Source of the DNA: Phymorhynchus buccinoides
Lineage: Eukaryota; Mollusca; Gastropoda; Neogastropoda; Raphitomidae
Reading direction: 5' to 3'
Assembly (NCBI GenBank): GCA_017654935.2
Contig: CM065684.1
Location: 61,791,854-61,855,853, forward strand
DNA: 64,000 bases
Shown: positions 1 to 38,713 of the stretch, piece by piece
How positions within the stretch are numbered: the stretch's first letter is position 1
Layout: the number at the start of each line of letters is the position of its first letter
Made by a program: the position numbers and the translations under genes
The notes under the pieces: generated by a model
Database searches by the model: none
What the model was told of the DNA's origin: nothing
What the model saw: the letters and a program-made list of their open reading frames with translations, nothing else

Positions 1-36
1 AACGCCTTAACACAACTCCACATTTATCAGGTTCAA

Positions 37-442
37 GGTAAAGGTCAAGATGTGCCACCCCCCCTACATTTCTCGGTTAATTGTATTTTTCCGTGTTTGC
101 CTTTCTTACCATACATAAAGGTGTATTTTAGGAACATTTTTAGCTAATAACCTTTTTGGAATACTAACCCTATCCCTAACCCTAGCCCTAACCCTAACCC
201 TACCCCCCACCCTATAAGACGGAAAAACGCAACGAACCACAACTGTGACAAATCGCGGTGTACTGCAGTACATAGTGGGGGGTAGGGTTAGGGTTAGGGC
301 TAGGGTTAGGGTTAGTATTCCAAAAAGGTTATTAGCTAAAAATGTTCCTAAAATACACCTCTATGTATGGTAAGAAAGGCAAAAACGTAAAAATATAATT
401 AACCGAGAAATGTAGGGGGGGTGGCACATCTTTACCTTTACC
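37..442. mobile_element. Palindromic MITE, family A copy 1, with telomere-like core
   Basis: Long inverted arms start GGTAAAGGTCAAGATG. It is flanked by the perfect 8-bp target duplication AGGTTCAA (29-36 and 443-450). Each arm contains CCCTAA/TTAGGG runs. No coding capacity. Confidence 0.9.
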
Positions 443-450
443 AGGTTCAA

Positions 451-1052
451 CAACATCGCCAAGCTAACAGGAAATTGCCTAGGAAGGATGAGGCTATTAT
501 GAAATGCAAGTTGCAATAGAATCCTGACTGGGTCTTCACCTTCTGTCAAAAGCGTGGACTACAGATAGGATCCTAAATCGTCATGGATGTAATTTTGTAG
601 AAATTCTTCAGTCTTTTCCTCTGTATTTTTTTGGGGGCTTTAAAACGTGGGGCTTTAAAACGTCAAAAAGTGAGAGAACCAATTACTGTTTACAAGCCTG
701 ACAATATTGCGGTTTATATGATAACCTCTAGTTTGATACGCTGCTTATAGCACGCATAATGCTGGGTATATATCTCAGCAATTCTGTGATAAAATGTGAC
801 ACAATTGTGAGAGGGCGAAGTGGGAATGCTTAGAATGTCGTGCACGTGCAAGTGAATGAATTCGGAATGATGGGAATGAACTCTGAGCGATCGGAAGTGT
901 AATTGTGGAGAGCGTGCGTGAGAAAGCTGAGTCAGGCCCCGACTCCCAACAGAGAAAGCCAGATTTGATGTGATTGCGAATAAAGAGCAAAGCCGTCCGT
1001 CTCTTGGTCTTCGTGTGCTCGGTCATGTGCGAACTGCTCTCAACAACACTAC
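451..1052. other. TMEM87-like intron 4 sequence, no gene seen
   Basis: Unique-looking sequence with a degenerate match to the TGTGACACAAT part of the downstream 72-bp repeat near 797. I see no exon or clear repeat boundary. Confidence 0.4.
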
Positions 1053-1230
1053 ACAATACAGCGTAATGCAATATAGCCTAAATCACCTCCAGTTTGAAGT
1101 GTTCCTCATAACATAAAATGTGACACAATATAGCGTAATGCAATATAGCCTAAATCACCTCCAGTTTGAAGTGTTCCTCATAACATAAAATGTGACACAA
1201 TACAGCGTAATGCAATATAGCCTAAATCAC

Positions 1231-1256
<26 letters not shown>
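1053..1256 (-). repeat. 72-bp tandem repeat containing the end of TMEM87-like exon 4 and its donor
   Basis: Exonic 26-nt segments at 1087-1112, 1159-1184 and the true one at 1231-1256, exactly 72 bp apart, each followed on the minus strand by GTGATTTAGG and intron. The exonic parts differ by only one base. Confidence 0.85.
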
Positions 1257-9836
<8,580 letters not shown>

Positions 9837-9837
9837 T

Positions 9838-10922
9838 TTGTGTGACAACGCAAATTCACAATACCGCACATACGGTGGCTCCGCAGTATAACAGACAACG
9901 TCATATGTTGGGATAAAAATAAGATTTCCACAAAACAGATATCCAGAATAAGCAACAAATTAAAAACAAATGTTGATGTTTAACACCGGCGAAAATAACT
10001 GACTAGGTATGCCTAAATAATAATTTAAAGATTCAATTTTGTGAAAGGCGAGAGCGGAATGTGAGGGTGCCAAAGAGGCACGCAAGATTTCTGTCCCTTG
10101 TGTTATTGTTTTACTGCATCGTGATTGGTTGAAGCAGACGACATTATTCCCACTTTTTTTTTTTTTTTAATAATTAGAAACCCATTACCAAAATTTAATC
10201 TTGGGGCAAAGTAATACTGACACAAACAAAATAATTTCAGTACACCCTTTCCCAACTTTCCTGGTGTTGCACTGCCTCCGGGCGTTGCCTCCAGGATAGT
10301 TCCCACCATCTTTATGAATGAAACAGACACACATGGGACATTAGTAGACAAAAAGATGGTGGAAACGAAAAAACGATCCCGGAGGCAGTGCAACTCACGG
10401 AAAGTCCCGATTTTTTAACGATACAGATGTATTTGATCTACTAATGTCGCATATATGTCTGTTCCAGACCAGAGGACGTTAAGCAGAATTTCATTTACAT
10501 TCATAAGAATTTTTTTTTAATTTTGGCTTAGGGTAGTTCTATAAACCTTTGGGAGCGCTGTACACTGAAGAGGGATTGTCAATATACAGCATTGCATTGC
10601 ATTTATAATAGAGGCGACTTACATGGAATGGGTTGGCCTTTGGGGACCTTCCTCAACGTACGCCACCTGTGAAGTATCTATTGCCGAGAGAGTGGGAATG
10701 CAGCCTGGACAAGGCGTCTACACTGTAAACAAATTCTATCACAAATACACTAATATGCTTTGGGCTATCACAAACCAATTTTGTTTCTATTGTGAAACTT
10801 TAAATGTTTTGTTTTGCTTGTTATTTCAATTATATTACAAACCAATTTTATTTCTATTGTGAAACTTTAAATGTTTTTGTTTGTTTGCTATTTCAAATTA
10901 TTTAAAAGAATTGGGTTAATTA
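9838..10922. other. Upstream of TMEM87-like exon 1, no further gene seen
   Basis: Contains the promoter side of the minus-strand gene and, at 10230-10420, two short inverted copies of the GCACTGCCTCCGGGCATTGC repeat family. No other exon recognised. Confidence 0.4.
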
Positions 10923-11136
10923 GGGGAAGACCGGGTAAAAAGCGCATGGGCGGGTAAGAAGCCCACCCCAATTATCTCATGAAATAAAGAAAATTTCAGT
11001 CAAATTTGCCCATGAGACGAATGCTAGACATTAACGCTCGTCTCATGGGCAAAATGAGACTGAAATGTACTTCATTTCAAGAGATAATTGGGGTGGGCTT
11101 CTTACCCGCCCATGCGCTTTTTACCCCGTCTTCCCC
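10923..11136. mobile_element. Tc1/mariner-like palindromic MITE, copy 1
   Basis: Ends GGGGAAGACCGGG / CCCCGTCTTCCCC bordered by TA (10921-10922 and 11137-11138). 214 bp, near-perfect hairpin. Confidence 0.9.
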
Positions 11137-11192
11137 TATCTGGCAAATGTGAAGCTCAAGCCCCTGTTCCTTCGGGTATGCCTGGATGCAAC

Positions 11193-11516
11193 ACTCTTTC
11201 ATTCAGAGAAGCTCCGTCCCTTTCATTCATCCTGGCTGTTCTGTTAACCAGTATTTCCCTCTGCTGAGCAAGAGCTCTTTCATTCAGAGAAGCTCCGTCC
11301 CTTTCATTCACCCTGGCTGTTCTGTTAACCAGTATTTCCCTCTGCTGAGCAAGAGCTCTTTCATTCAGAGAAGCTCCGTCCCTTTCATTCACCCTGGCTG
11401 TTCTGTTAACCAGTATTTCCCTCTGCTGAGCAAGAGCTCTTTCATTCAGAGAAGCTCCGTCCCTTTCATTCATCCTGGCTGTTCTGTTAACCAGTATTTC
11501 CCTCTGCTGAGCAAGA
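11193..11516. repeat. 81-bp minisatellite, 4 copies
   Basis: Unit CTTTCATTCAGAGAAGCTCC ... CTCTGCTGAGCAAGAG, with very few differences. The 81-bp period keeps frames open on both strands; I do not regard these as genes. Confidence 0.92.
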
Positions 11517-11527
11517 AGTTGTGCTAA

Positions 11528-12061
11528 AGGTGGACCCTGACGGATGAGGTTTTGCAAGAAACACGTCGAGATCACCAGAAAGACAGCCTTTTCAAGGATC
11601 GGAACACTCAATTTGCTCTGGTTTCCTAGAAATTAAACAGTCAAAACGGCGATTCCTCCTTGGCGGAGATAGTAGCCATTTTGGATGGGGTGGGTGGAGG
11701 TCACTCATTGTGGTTGAAGCGTTTTCTTTTTTTGTAGTGCAGTAAAAAAAAAAAGAGGAGATATTTCCTTTGTTGTGAGCGAAAGTCCTTTAGATAAACT
11801 GTATAAAAAAGAAAAGAAAAAAAAAGGCTTGTATTGTGGAAATTTCGTGCAAACGATTTGGCGACCATTAGAAAAGAGATGGCACACGCCTTCTCAGTCT
11901 TTGGGTGAAAGAATTTGACTTCCAGCACCTCCGCCAAGGAGGAATTGCCGATTTGACTTATAGGAAACCAGAGCAAAGTGAGTGTTTCAATCTCTGTAAA
12001 GGGTGTTTTTCTGGTGATCTCGACGTGTTTCTTACAAAAACTAATCCGTCAGGGTGCCCCT
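11528..12061. mobile_element. Long-TIR DNA element, copy 1 (CCCTGACGGAT ends)
   Basis: Arms of about 100 bp containing AAACACGTCGAGATCACCAG at both ends in inverted orientation. 534 bp. Copy 2 at 56014-56558 shows the TTAA target. Confidence 0.8.
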
Positions 12062-12327
12062 AACCGTGACCAGGAAAATACTCTTTCTTCAAGCACTGAA
12101 GGAAAGAAGCCAATAGGAATTGTTCGGAAATAATTAAGGGGTAATTTCATAGTGTGTGGGAGTGATCTTGCCTAATTCAATCGGTCAAACAGGGGATGTT
12201 ATTCTACCATCAGGTAGATCCCCAGCTCTCGATCGCTTCGTGTGTTTGAGTAGACATATAGCACTTAGAACACCGTGCGTCATTTTAAACATTTTTGTCA
12301 TTTGCATGATATGGTTTTGACCGAGTA

Positions 12328-12541
12328 GGGGAAGACGGGGTAAAAAGCGCATGGGCGGGTAAGAAGCCCACCCCAATTATCTCATGAAATAAAGAAAATT
12401 TCAGTCAAATTTGCCCCTGAGACGAATGCTAAACATTAACGCTCGTCTCATGGGCAAAATGAGACTGAAATTTGCTTCATTTCATGAGATAATTGGGGTG
12501 GGCTTCTTACCCGCCCATGCGCTTTTTACCCCGTCTTCCCC
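12328..12541. mobile_element. Tc1/mariner-like palindromic MITE, copy 2
   Basis: Same 214-bp length and almost the same sequence as 10923-11136, again between TA dinucleotides (12326-12327 and 12542-12543). Confidence 0.9.
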
Positions 12542-12824
12542 TAAGTCGATGTAATCAACTCTAATTTTCACGAAGTGCTCTCCCCTAGTTTTTTTCGTCC
12601 GAAAATCGTCTATTGAAGGTTTGTTCTCTTTTATCAATGAATTATCTTTCGTTACAGAGTAAAATGTTGCAGGAAGTGTAGCTCAGCTACCCCTTCACAT
12701 GCTTTTGGCTTTCAATTGCGAGATATCGTTCTTTCGGTGAAATAATCCTAACATAATACTAAACTTATCCGTCATTCGAGAAAACCAATATATATATTAT
12801 GTTCCAGACCGAGAGCTTTAATAC

Positions 12825-13505
12825 TTGTAGCGGTGCCATAGCCGATGAGGTTGAACCGAGGCGTGGTTACCGCTACACCTATCTGTATTAATATAAAAAA
12901 ATCGGGACTTTACTGGTTTCGTACTGCCTCCGGGCATTGCCTCCAGTATTGTTCCCAACATATTTGTATTTACAAATGTCCCATATGTGTCTGATTCAGA
13001 CCAAGAGGACGTAAAACACCATTTTCGTCGTCGAGAGGACGTCTTCAAGTGTTATTCATCAACTTATTTGTAGCGGTTCCATAGCCGATGAGGTTTACCC
13101 GAGGCGTGGTTACCGCTACACCTATCTGTATTAATAAAAAAATCGGGACTTTACTAGTTTCGTACTGCCTCCGGGCATTGCCTCCAGTATTGTTCCCACC
13201 ATATTTGTATTTACAAATGTCCCATATGTGTCTGATTCAGACCAAGAGGACGTAAAACACCATTTTCGTCGAGAGGACGTCTTCGTGCATGTTTAGTGAG
13301 AAAGTTGTCCAATGTGGCGGTACCATAGCCGATGAGGTTTAACCGAGGCATGGTTACCGCTACACCTATCTATATTGTTAAAAACTCGGGACTTTACTGG
13401 TGTTGCACTGCCTCCGGGCATTGCAGCCAGGATTGTTCCCAACATCTTTGTATTTACATATGCCTATGACCGAGAGGACGTAAAACATCATTTTCATCAT
13501 CATGT
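12825..13505. repeat. Three tandem copies of an interspersed ~230-bp repeat
   Basis: Each starts with a hairpin (GCGGTTCCATAGCCGATGAG ... GGTTACCGC) followed by GGGACTTTACTGG ... CTGCCTCCGGGCATTGCC and ends GAGGACGTAAAACA. Other copies: 10230-10420, 22370-22565 (reverse) and 57010-57140. Confidence 0.8.
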
Positions 13506-13882
13506 TTAGTGAGAATACTTGGAAAGGGTAGGCAGTTGTTGGGCCGGCATCATGGCTGGGTTTCGCTGAACGGTCCCTGTCTGGCCGGTTGTCTGGCTGT
13601 CTACCCACCAAAACTCTCTCTCTCTGTTTTTTTTTCTTTTCTTTTCTTTGTTTTCTCTCTCTTCGCCCTTTTCAGTTGAAATAATGGTCAGAACTGACTT
13701 TGTCAACTATATTGGAAGAAGAAGAAGAAGAAAGAAACAATGTGACGGCACCATAGCCGATAAGGTTTAACCGAGTTGACATGCGTAGGAATGGGATCGT
13801 AACATTTGCCGGTTAGCTTTTAATGCAGAATTAATGAACCTACTCATTAGTCTGTGTGTATATGTGCGTGCGCATGCGTACG

Positions 13883-13919
<37 letters not shown>

Positions 13920-14764
13920 AGGGGCAGGGGGAGTGTGTGCTTTCGCACATGATATTAATTCTTCTTCTTCTCCCTTTTACTGGACTGGGCCCAAAGGCAT
14001 TGAAAGTCCAATGTTGAGACACGCTAGGCAGGCCGTGTATACTCTCAATAGTCAATATCTGCCATTACAAATTTGGATTTTAAGATTTTTCTTTAAAACT
14101 TGGGTTAAAACTATATGCTCTGCTTGCAGCACATGTTTCTATGGCATGTCATCATGGAAATTAAAGACAATATAAAATAATAATTGACAATAAGTGATTA
14201 TGTCCCATATGATCTTTTAAGATCGGGAGGACGTAACACGCTAATATACTGTTTCAAAAAAGTTAAGGACCACTAACTGCAAACATTTCAGACATCGTTT
14301 TCAGTGCTTAAACTACCATTTATGAACTTTGTGATGCAGTAATATTCTAGCCAAAGGTTCAAACTGTTATGAAATGTAAACATAATCATGCACAACATTA
14401 AATATGCGCTGATGGGAGACTGTTTAAGACTGTCCGTTGAATGGTCAAATGGGATTGACCCACCTTCTGTAAGTTCTGTGCTTGTAACTTCCTCTAATCT
14501 GTCTCTCTCTTTAACTGTCTTTTTCTTTGCTTTGTGTCACCTATCTTTCTGACTTTTGGCCCATTCTCCTGCCTTTTTTCCAAAAAAATAATCTTCAATA
14601 TAGTTTTCTCTTTTGAGTTCCTCCAAAGTCGGAATGTGTCGGCTGAACGCAGCAAGGAGACCAGTGAAAACTGTAAAATGGACACATTGTGGCCTTATAA
14701 CGCAGAAGAAAAAACCAGACGAGTCTCAGTGGCAAGAAAAGTGATACACTATATTACAACCAGG
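13506..14764. other. Intergenic sequence with small repeats
   Basis: Contains (AG)n at 13888-13912, a CT-rich tract near 13615-13660, and from about 14455 a fragment of the repeat also seen at 20163, 26370 and 26777. No gene recognised. Confidence 0.4.
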
Positions 14765-15307
14765 CATGGGTGAAAGTAAAACATTCTCTCCACCCTGAAA
14801 TGACTTTTCTGTGTTCTCTGAATCTTCCCAATCCTGAAGTGGTGACCACGTTAAAAATGATTTCCAATGTGTGTGTGTGTGTGTCTGTGTACACAGGATG
14901 GGTGGGGTGGTGTTAGAATTGCATGTCTATCATCTTGTTTTAATCTGCCATCAGTGAGTGTCTGTGTACAGGATGGGTGGGGATGGTGTTAGAATTGCAT
15001 GTCTATCATCTAGTTTTAATCTGCCATCAGTGAGTGTCTGTGTACAGGATGGGTGGGGATGGTGTTAGAATAGCATGTCTATCATCTTGTTTTAATCTGC
15101 CATCAGTGAGTGTCTGTGTACAGGATGGGTGGGGATGGTGTTATAATTGCATGTCTATCATCTAGTTTTAATCTGCTATCAATGTTGGCAGAAATGTTTT
15201 ATTTTATCAGACTGTGGTTCCGGATGACAAGATGGCCGATCCTGAAGACTCTTGCTATCAGCTTTTCCAATCCTGATTTCAGGAGCCTGCCTGAACTACT
15301 TTCACCA
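14765..15307. mobile_element. DNA element with CATGGGTGAAAGTA ends, copy 1, with internal tandem repeat
   Basis: Left end CATGGGTGAAAGTA, right end ACTACTTTCACC. Inside is a ~77-bp tandem repeat (GTGTCTGTGTACAGGATGGG ..., 4 copies, 14880-15185). Copies at 54422-55700 and 56860-57303. Confidence 0.7.
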
Positions 15308-16392
15308 GGAAACAAACACCACATTTTACCACTCACCCGCTATATTTACCAACCACACCTGAACACAAACAGTCAAAATTAATATTTTTAAATTTCCAAA
15401 GACCCTGTAATAGGGTGCACATCAACGACACAAACGGTTCACACATTTTCAATCATCAACACAAAAAATATCTTATTTTTTTCCGCCAAAATATGACAAG
15501 CACAACCATTCAAACATCAATCATATCAACATTTTTCACAAATGTTTGGGGAGATTCTAAGAAAATATAAACTATTTTGCATTTAGCATTTTCTTCTATT
15601 CTACACTCTTTTTCCCACTTCACTGGAAGATAAATAATTCCTGGCGCTCGCGATGTTGACAGTGACAATGCCATGTCAAGCTGTGCCAGAGGTTCACTTT
15701 GACACTAGAAACTATTAACAGCATTATTATGTTTTGTAGCTCAAGTCACACTTGACTGCTTTGTTTTCTCTCGTGTCAAATTGTTCTAAAAAATTATACT
15801 CAGCTTACGACCAATATTTTACCTTGAGAAAGCTTTCAAAATGAACTGAATATCTAAATTGCAGAAACAACAGTGTAATCCACTGAAACAATGTATTTTT
15901 TAAACTGAAAATTGTTGAGACTTCTCCACTTTGAAAAAATACAACTCACACATTTCAGTGAACATACACAAAACTCCACACATTCTACAACCATTCACAC
16001 ACATCATACTCATTCCAATGGAAGGCCTGCTTTTAAAAAAAAGAGTTAAATAATCCTGCAGCAGCCAATAGCAAACCTTATAACAAACCAAGTCAAGCCA
16101 ATGGCAGACCTTTTTACATCAAAACTAGCAAAAGCAGACAATTGTGCATGACAAAACCAGACATGCATAAATCAGACAGAGTGGAATTTTGACTCGATCT
16201 GGTAAGGTACAAATAAGATCTGACAGAAATAAAACATTTTTTGTAGTACAGATTTTGCGGTCATCTGAGATTAGATAGTCAAGGCACCTCATTTTAGAAA
16301 AGGGAATTTGTAGGATTTGTTTTTTCTCCCACTGGTGACTACGTCCTGAATTGACTTCTGCCAGTGTCACCAATCAAGGTCAAGATCAGGAG
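15308..16392. other. AT-rich intergenic sequence
   Basis: No exon, RNA gene or clear transposon recognised. AGCCAAT motifs recur here and in 17290-17530. Confidence 0.35.
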
Positions 16393-16974
16393 GGTTCTAT
16401 CTCAGGGGTCATACTCTTGAAAAGGAACTAAATTCAAGGAGTTTTCAAGGGGGTACTTGGATTTTTCAAGAGGCCCCGAAGTTGATAAAATGAGCAAAAT
16501 TATGCAAAGTAACTTCATCTCCAACCTCAACATTATCTCCCAAAACGAAACACTGAAACAGAAAACTGCTAAGTCCTTAACACAGCCGAGCGGAGAATGC
16601 TTTCAATTTTCAAAACACATCGTCTAGGCCTACTGAGACTCAAGAGTGAGAGGAAGCAATGAATGTCAACAGCCAATTACGGAAATGTGCGTGCGCATGT
16701 GTGAAAGTAGACGACGGAAATGAAGAAGAGCCAAATGAAGGCATCGACCACGATCTTGTCATTTTTTAAATTTTGAGTTTGTGAACAAATGCAGCCCCCA
16801 AATGATTTCTACTTACTCAGGTTTTATACATGTAGGACTACAAGCTTGGCCCGCGACAGAATTTCAAGGGGTGGTTAAAATGTTGCTAATTTTACCGTGT
16901 TTTCAAGCACCTTTTTGACCCAGTTCAAATTTAAAGGGGCTTCAAGGGTTCTCAAGGGGCGTACGAACCCTGTG
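16393..16974. mobile_element. Probable hAT-like non-autonomous element
   Basis: Left end GGGGTCATACTCTTGAAAAG and right end CTCAAGGGGCGTACGAACCC are weakly inverted, resembling the CAGGGTTCGTAC ends common in hAT-like elements. No target duplication established. Confidence 0.4.
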
Positions 16975-17391
16975 CCTCTTATTGACTGAGTTCAAATTTA
17001 AAGGGGCTTCTCAAGGGGCGTACAAACCCTGTGCCTCTTTGTTTCAACAGAACTGGTTTCCAAAAAGTTCACATAAACATTAAAACCATTCAAATTTTGA
17101 TTTCCCCCCCTTGGTAGGAACTTAGAATTACATTTTTGGTATAAGAAAAACACCCTTCAAAATTGTCATGCCTTAATGGTAAATTGGATAGATTTAGGAT
17201 AGTTGATGACTTTTGCATTCAACTATGGTACTTGTGGTGACTAAATGCCTGATTTTCTCCTGCCCAATCACACACTCTTCCTCTCTCACATTTATTAAAT
17301 ACTCCAGCTGCAGCCAATTAGAAACATTGTCTCTTAGACAAAATATCCACTTTTTTCACTCTCAGCCAATCCAATTTCTCCTTTATTGACG

Positions 17392-17397
17392 ATATTC
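17392..17397 (-). promoter_or_regulatory. PSMD8 candidate poly(A) signal
   Basis: AATAAA on the minus strand about 150 bp after the stop codon. A second AATAAA lies near 17290. Confidence 0.5.
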
Positions 17398-17546
17398 TAA
17401 CTGCAGCCAATAGAAAGTAGAAAAATCTAAGACCATCATCTCTAGTTCTTTTCCTTTTAATATTAGCCAATCACATAGTCCCTCTCTCTTCAAATTGTTT
17501 CTCTCTTGCTGATGAGATAGCCGCAGCTAATGGGAAGCGGGGTGAG

Positions 17547-34834
<17,288 letters not shown>

Positions 34835-35011
34835 TTTCACGTTTGTACCGCAAAAACAGACTCGGAGGCTGTGATTGGACAAAACTGAAAGAGAGAAACG
34901 AAGTACAAACCCACGAGGTTGCTGATTGGTCAAAACTCGCTATCAATGTGCAGTCAAGAAAGCGAAGGACTGCAAGAGAAGAAGTGCCAACGTTGACGGA
35001 ATTTTAGCACG
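34835..35011. promoter_or_regulatory. PSMD8-FAM98 bidirectional promoter region
   Basis: Only 177 bp separate the divergent ATGs of PSMD8 (34834) and FAM98 (35012), and both 5' UTRs must fit in it unless upstream exons exist. Two GATTGG (inverted CCAAT) boxes sit at 34873-34878 and 34924-34929, 51 bp apart. There is no TATA box. NF-Y-type control of a TATA-less housekeeping promoter is inferred. Confidence 0.75.
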
Positions 35012-35049
35012 ATGGAAAACGATGTTCTCGACGCTCTGGAAGACTTGGG
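35012..35049 (+). CDS. FAM98A: FAM98 exon 1
   Basis: ATG in the context AGCACGATGG. It encodes MENDVLDALEDLG (last codon split), donor TTGGG|GTATTA. It matches the start of vertebrate FAM98A (LEDLGYKGPL) once joined to exon 2. Confidence 0.9.
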
Positions 35050-38000
35050 GTATTAGAGCATTTTCATGACAGAATACCAATAATTCGATCGATTAGCTGT
35101 TTTGTTTTCTTCTTAGGTGGCCAACTTTTGCACTAGTATATTGCAGATTGTCAAAGTAAGACTAAGAAATTGTCACAGTGCAGCATTGCCAATCATTGCA
35201 ATTTTGACCAAACATGGAAGTAGTTTACTAAGACTAAGACCAGCAGGATACTGGATAGTGTTGGCAAGCATAGTCTACAGTGTTTATAAAGAAAAAAATT
35301 AATTAAGTTATCATGTCTCCATCCAGAGTTTGCATTGTTTGTGTATTTTGTATTAATATAGCAGTAAAAATTGCCATGCTTCTTTCTCAAACATGCACTA
35401 TCACGGCATCACAGTGATGATCACCACGGATCTCACTCTCAGACGCAATGTAAATTTTCCAATGTTTCATTCATGATAGTTTGTAGGATCCTAGGCTTAT
35501 GGGAGCTGGCTTTGTTGTCCTTGAACACGTCACACTCACTGTCAAAAAGCGGTGTGTCTATACACCGGAAAATGCTGAAAAATACCGGAAAATGCCGAAT
35601 AGTGAATGCAGAATGGTCAAAACATACAGAAAAATGCTGAATGGTGAAGGCGGAATGATCAAAACACCGAATTATGAAAACGTTCTATAGAAACCCCCAA
35701 AATTTATTACAATGGAAAGTGAAATTGCCAAATAGCAAAGTGATTAACACGGTCCCGATGACACATTTCTGTAGTTCGGCTATCCCGCACACTAGAATAG
35801 AATTCACGCCATACCGCATCATATCGACGTGTTTGCAAACAAAGCAGTGCGCGCACGCGTGTCACAGTAAAAAAAAGTCGCTCGTTCAAATAAATCGCCC
35901 GGCGAGTGTGTATATATGACTATGAGTGTGTATTTGCGACATTTTGCGACATTGAGCATGAACCACAAATTTCACTTTTTTTCTAGGGTTAGGGATAGGG
36001 TTAGGGTTAGGTAAATGGTTCAAGTAAAGAAAGAGTGAAATTTGTGGTTGTCGCAAATACACACTCTCATAGTAGCGGGCGATTTATTTGAACGAGCGCC
36101 TTTTTTGACTGCGACAACGCGTACATGCAAACACATCGGCGCTCAACATAAATGAGTAGATGTCAATTATTTTTAACCTCTTCACTGCCCCGTCACGGAT
36201 ATTTTCGTCAACTTCCGGTAACCTATAAACTGCCCCATCACAGAAATATCCGTCATAGGGTTATTCTAAGAGTTTCCCTTTTTCTATCCATATATGCTTT
36301 CCGCAGTATATTTGAATGCATGTGAGAGTGTTCTCAAATGATAGTGTATTCAATTCCCTTTCAGAAAAGCATAGGTTATATGCACTTTTATTCAGAAATT
36401 TTTGCGATAGACTCCGCAACCTAAAAGTAAAACGGCTTGGCAAATAGTTGCCCTGGAACCGGAAACGGGCTCGGCAGTGAATGTGAAGGGGTTAAGTAGA
36501 TGCGGTTTTGTGGCATCACACACCGTTCACACAGGCTGAGATCGTCACCGGGCACGTAGCAACCTAGGCCTGGGCCGTGTGTTATTTTTAATTTTCCGGT
36601 ATTTTCTGGCATTCACCTTTCAGCATTTTTCGGCATTCTCCGGTGTTTAGACACAACCGTCAAAAAGTGTTGTTGTTTCTAATGAAACGAATACATGTAA
36701 TGCCCAATACTTTAAATAGCCATTGAACTTGAAGCATGGACGGGAATGGTTTAGTAAGTTAGTATCATAGTTACACCATACATTGATGATGATGATTATG
36801 GTGATGATGATGACATTGAATCGATTGATGGTGATGATGATTTCAGTTACACAGGTCCTCTGTGTGAAGTGGACACTTTGTTTTCTGCTGTGGAGCAAAG
36901 GCAAAGTGGGTTGTTGACCGATGCTGATCATGATGATGAAGATGACAATGATGGTGAAATTCAATTAGGAACATGAGAATAGTGATGATGATGATTATAG
37001 TATGTTGATTGTTATTACCCGGCTAGAGGCCGAGGTATTGCGATCGGTTTGTGTGTCTGTCTGTATATCGATTATCTTAAAAACTATTGTTTGGATTTTG
37101 ATTAAAATTGGCAGAGGGGTAGACAGCTTGAAAAGGAAGCTTCCTTTCGTTAATCAACACCGTGCTGACCTTGACCTTGAAGTTTGACCTTGAAAACCGA
37201 AATTTCCTTCTTTGGGCTATTTAATTCCCCCCCAGCTTTATTTCGTGAACTAGTGAACAGAATCGCTTCAAATTTTGTGTGGTTGTGTACCATGGTGCAA
37301 GGAAGTTTGTATAAAAGTTCATCTGTATCTCGTGAACTACTGAACAGAATCGCTTCAAATTTTGGGCTATGTATTTTATGCGTTCTGTAAGTGTGGAAAG
37401 TGGTGTGTTTATTGGGGGGGGGGGGGGGGGGGAGGAAATCACTCGGTGCAAGGAAGTTTGTATAAAAGTTCAGCTGTATCTTGTGAACTACTGAACAGAA
37501 TCGCTTCAAATTTTGGGCTATGTATTTTATGCGTTCTGTAAGGGTGGAAAGTGGTGTGTTTATTGGGGGGGGGGGGGGGGGAGGACATAACTTTGGCCGG
37601 GTTCGCATTGTCACAATGCGTTGCTGCCGCTCGGCAATGCCCTTGTTGTTGTTGTGGGTTCACAGACACACACATTACATCCAGAGGAAACACAACTGAC
37701 TACAAGGATCATGTACTATGCACGTTTATTAACACTACACACTTTACAGGATAAACATGGAACACAGAGACAAGGCTTGAGCTGCTAGTAGCATGTACAG
37801 TAGAAGAGAGAGAGTAGTAGCACAGCAGCATCACTATAGCTAGTATACTATAAGGGCTGGCCCCTATAGAGAGAGACACAGAAAAGCAGGGCTAGGCCCC
37901 ACGCGATGCCATAGCGAGAAGCGTAAGTGAGACAGTGTGTGTGCATGTGATCGGCACAAGTGAAGACAGGAAGAGCCAGATAGTTATTCTAAGAGTTGTT

Positions 38001-38407
38001 GCAACTATCGCTACACACCTATTATTAGTATTAATGATATCACTGCAATGATGATGATGATGATGTTTTCAGCTGCACAGTTCTTCTGTGTGAAGTGGAC
38101 ATTTTACAGCAGTAGAAGAGGGTCCTGGCTCGGTGTTATTGACTGATGATGATGTCAGATGATGATAATGATGATGATGATGATGACAATGATGGTGATA
38201 TTTTCAGCTACACTGGCCCTCTGTGTGAAGCGGACACTTTACTATCAGCAGTAGAAGAGGGTCCCGGCTCGGTGTGATGATGATGATGATGACAATGATG
38301 ATGACAATGATGGTGATATTTTCAGCTACACTGGCCCTCTGTGTGAAGCGGACACTTTACTATCAGCAGTGGAAGAGGGTCCCGGCTCGGTGTGATGATG
38401 ATGATGG

Positions 38408-38438
<31 letters not shown>

Positions 38439-38655
38439 GATGGTGATGATGATGTTTTCAGCTACACTGGCCCTCTGTGTGAAGCGGACACTTTACTATC
38501 AGCAGTAGAAGAGGGTCCCGGCTCGGTGTGATGATGATGATGATGATGATGATGACAATGATGATGACAATGATGATGATGTTTTCAGCTACACTGGCCC
38601 TCTGTGTGAAGCGGACACTTTACTATCAGCAGTGGAAGAGGGTCCCGGCTTGGTG

Positions 38656-38713
<58 letters not shown>

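Noticed and set aside
181..320. True telomere or chromosome end
   Set aside because: The TTAGGG-like runs are the inner parts of a MITE with target duplications, and the window continues normally on both sides.
11156..11611. Repeat-protein gene over the 81-bp minisatellite
   Set aside because: Both strands are open because the period is divisible by three; there are no splice signals or homology.
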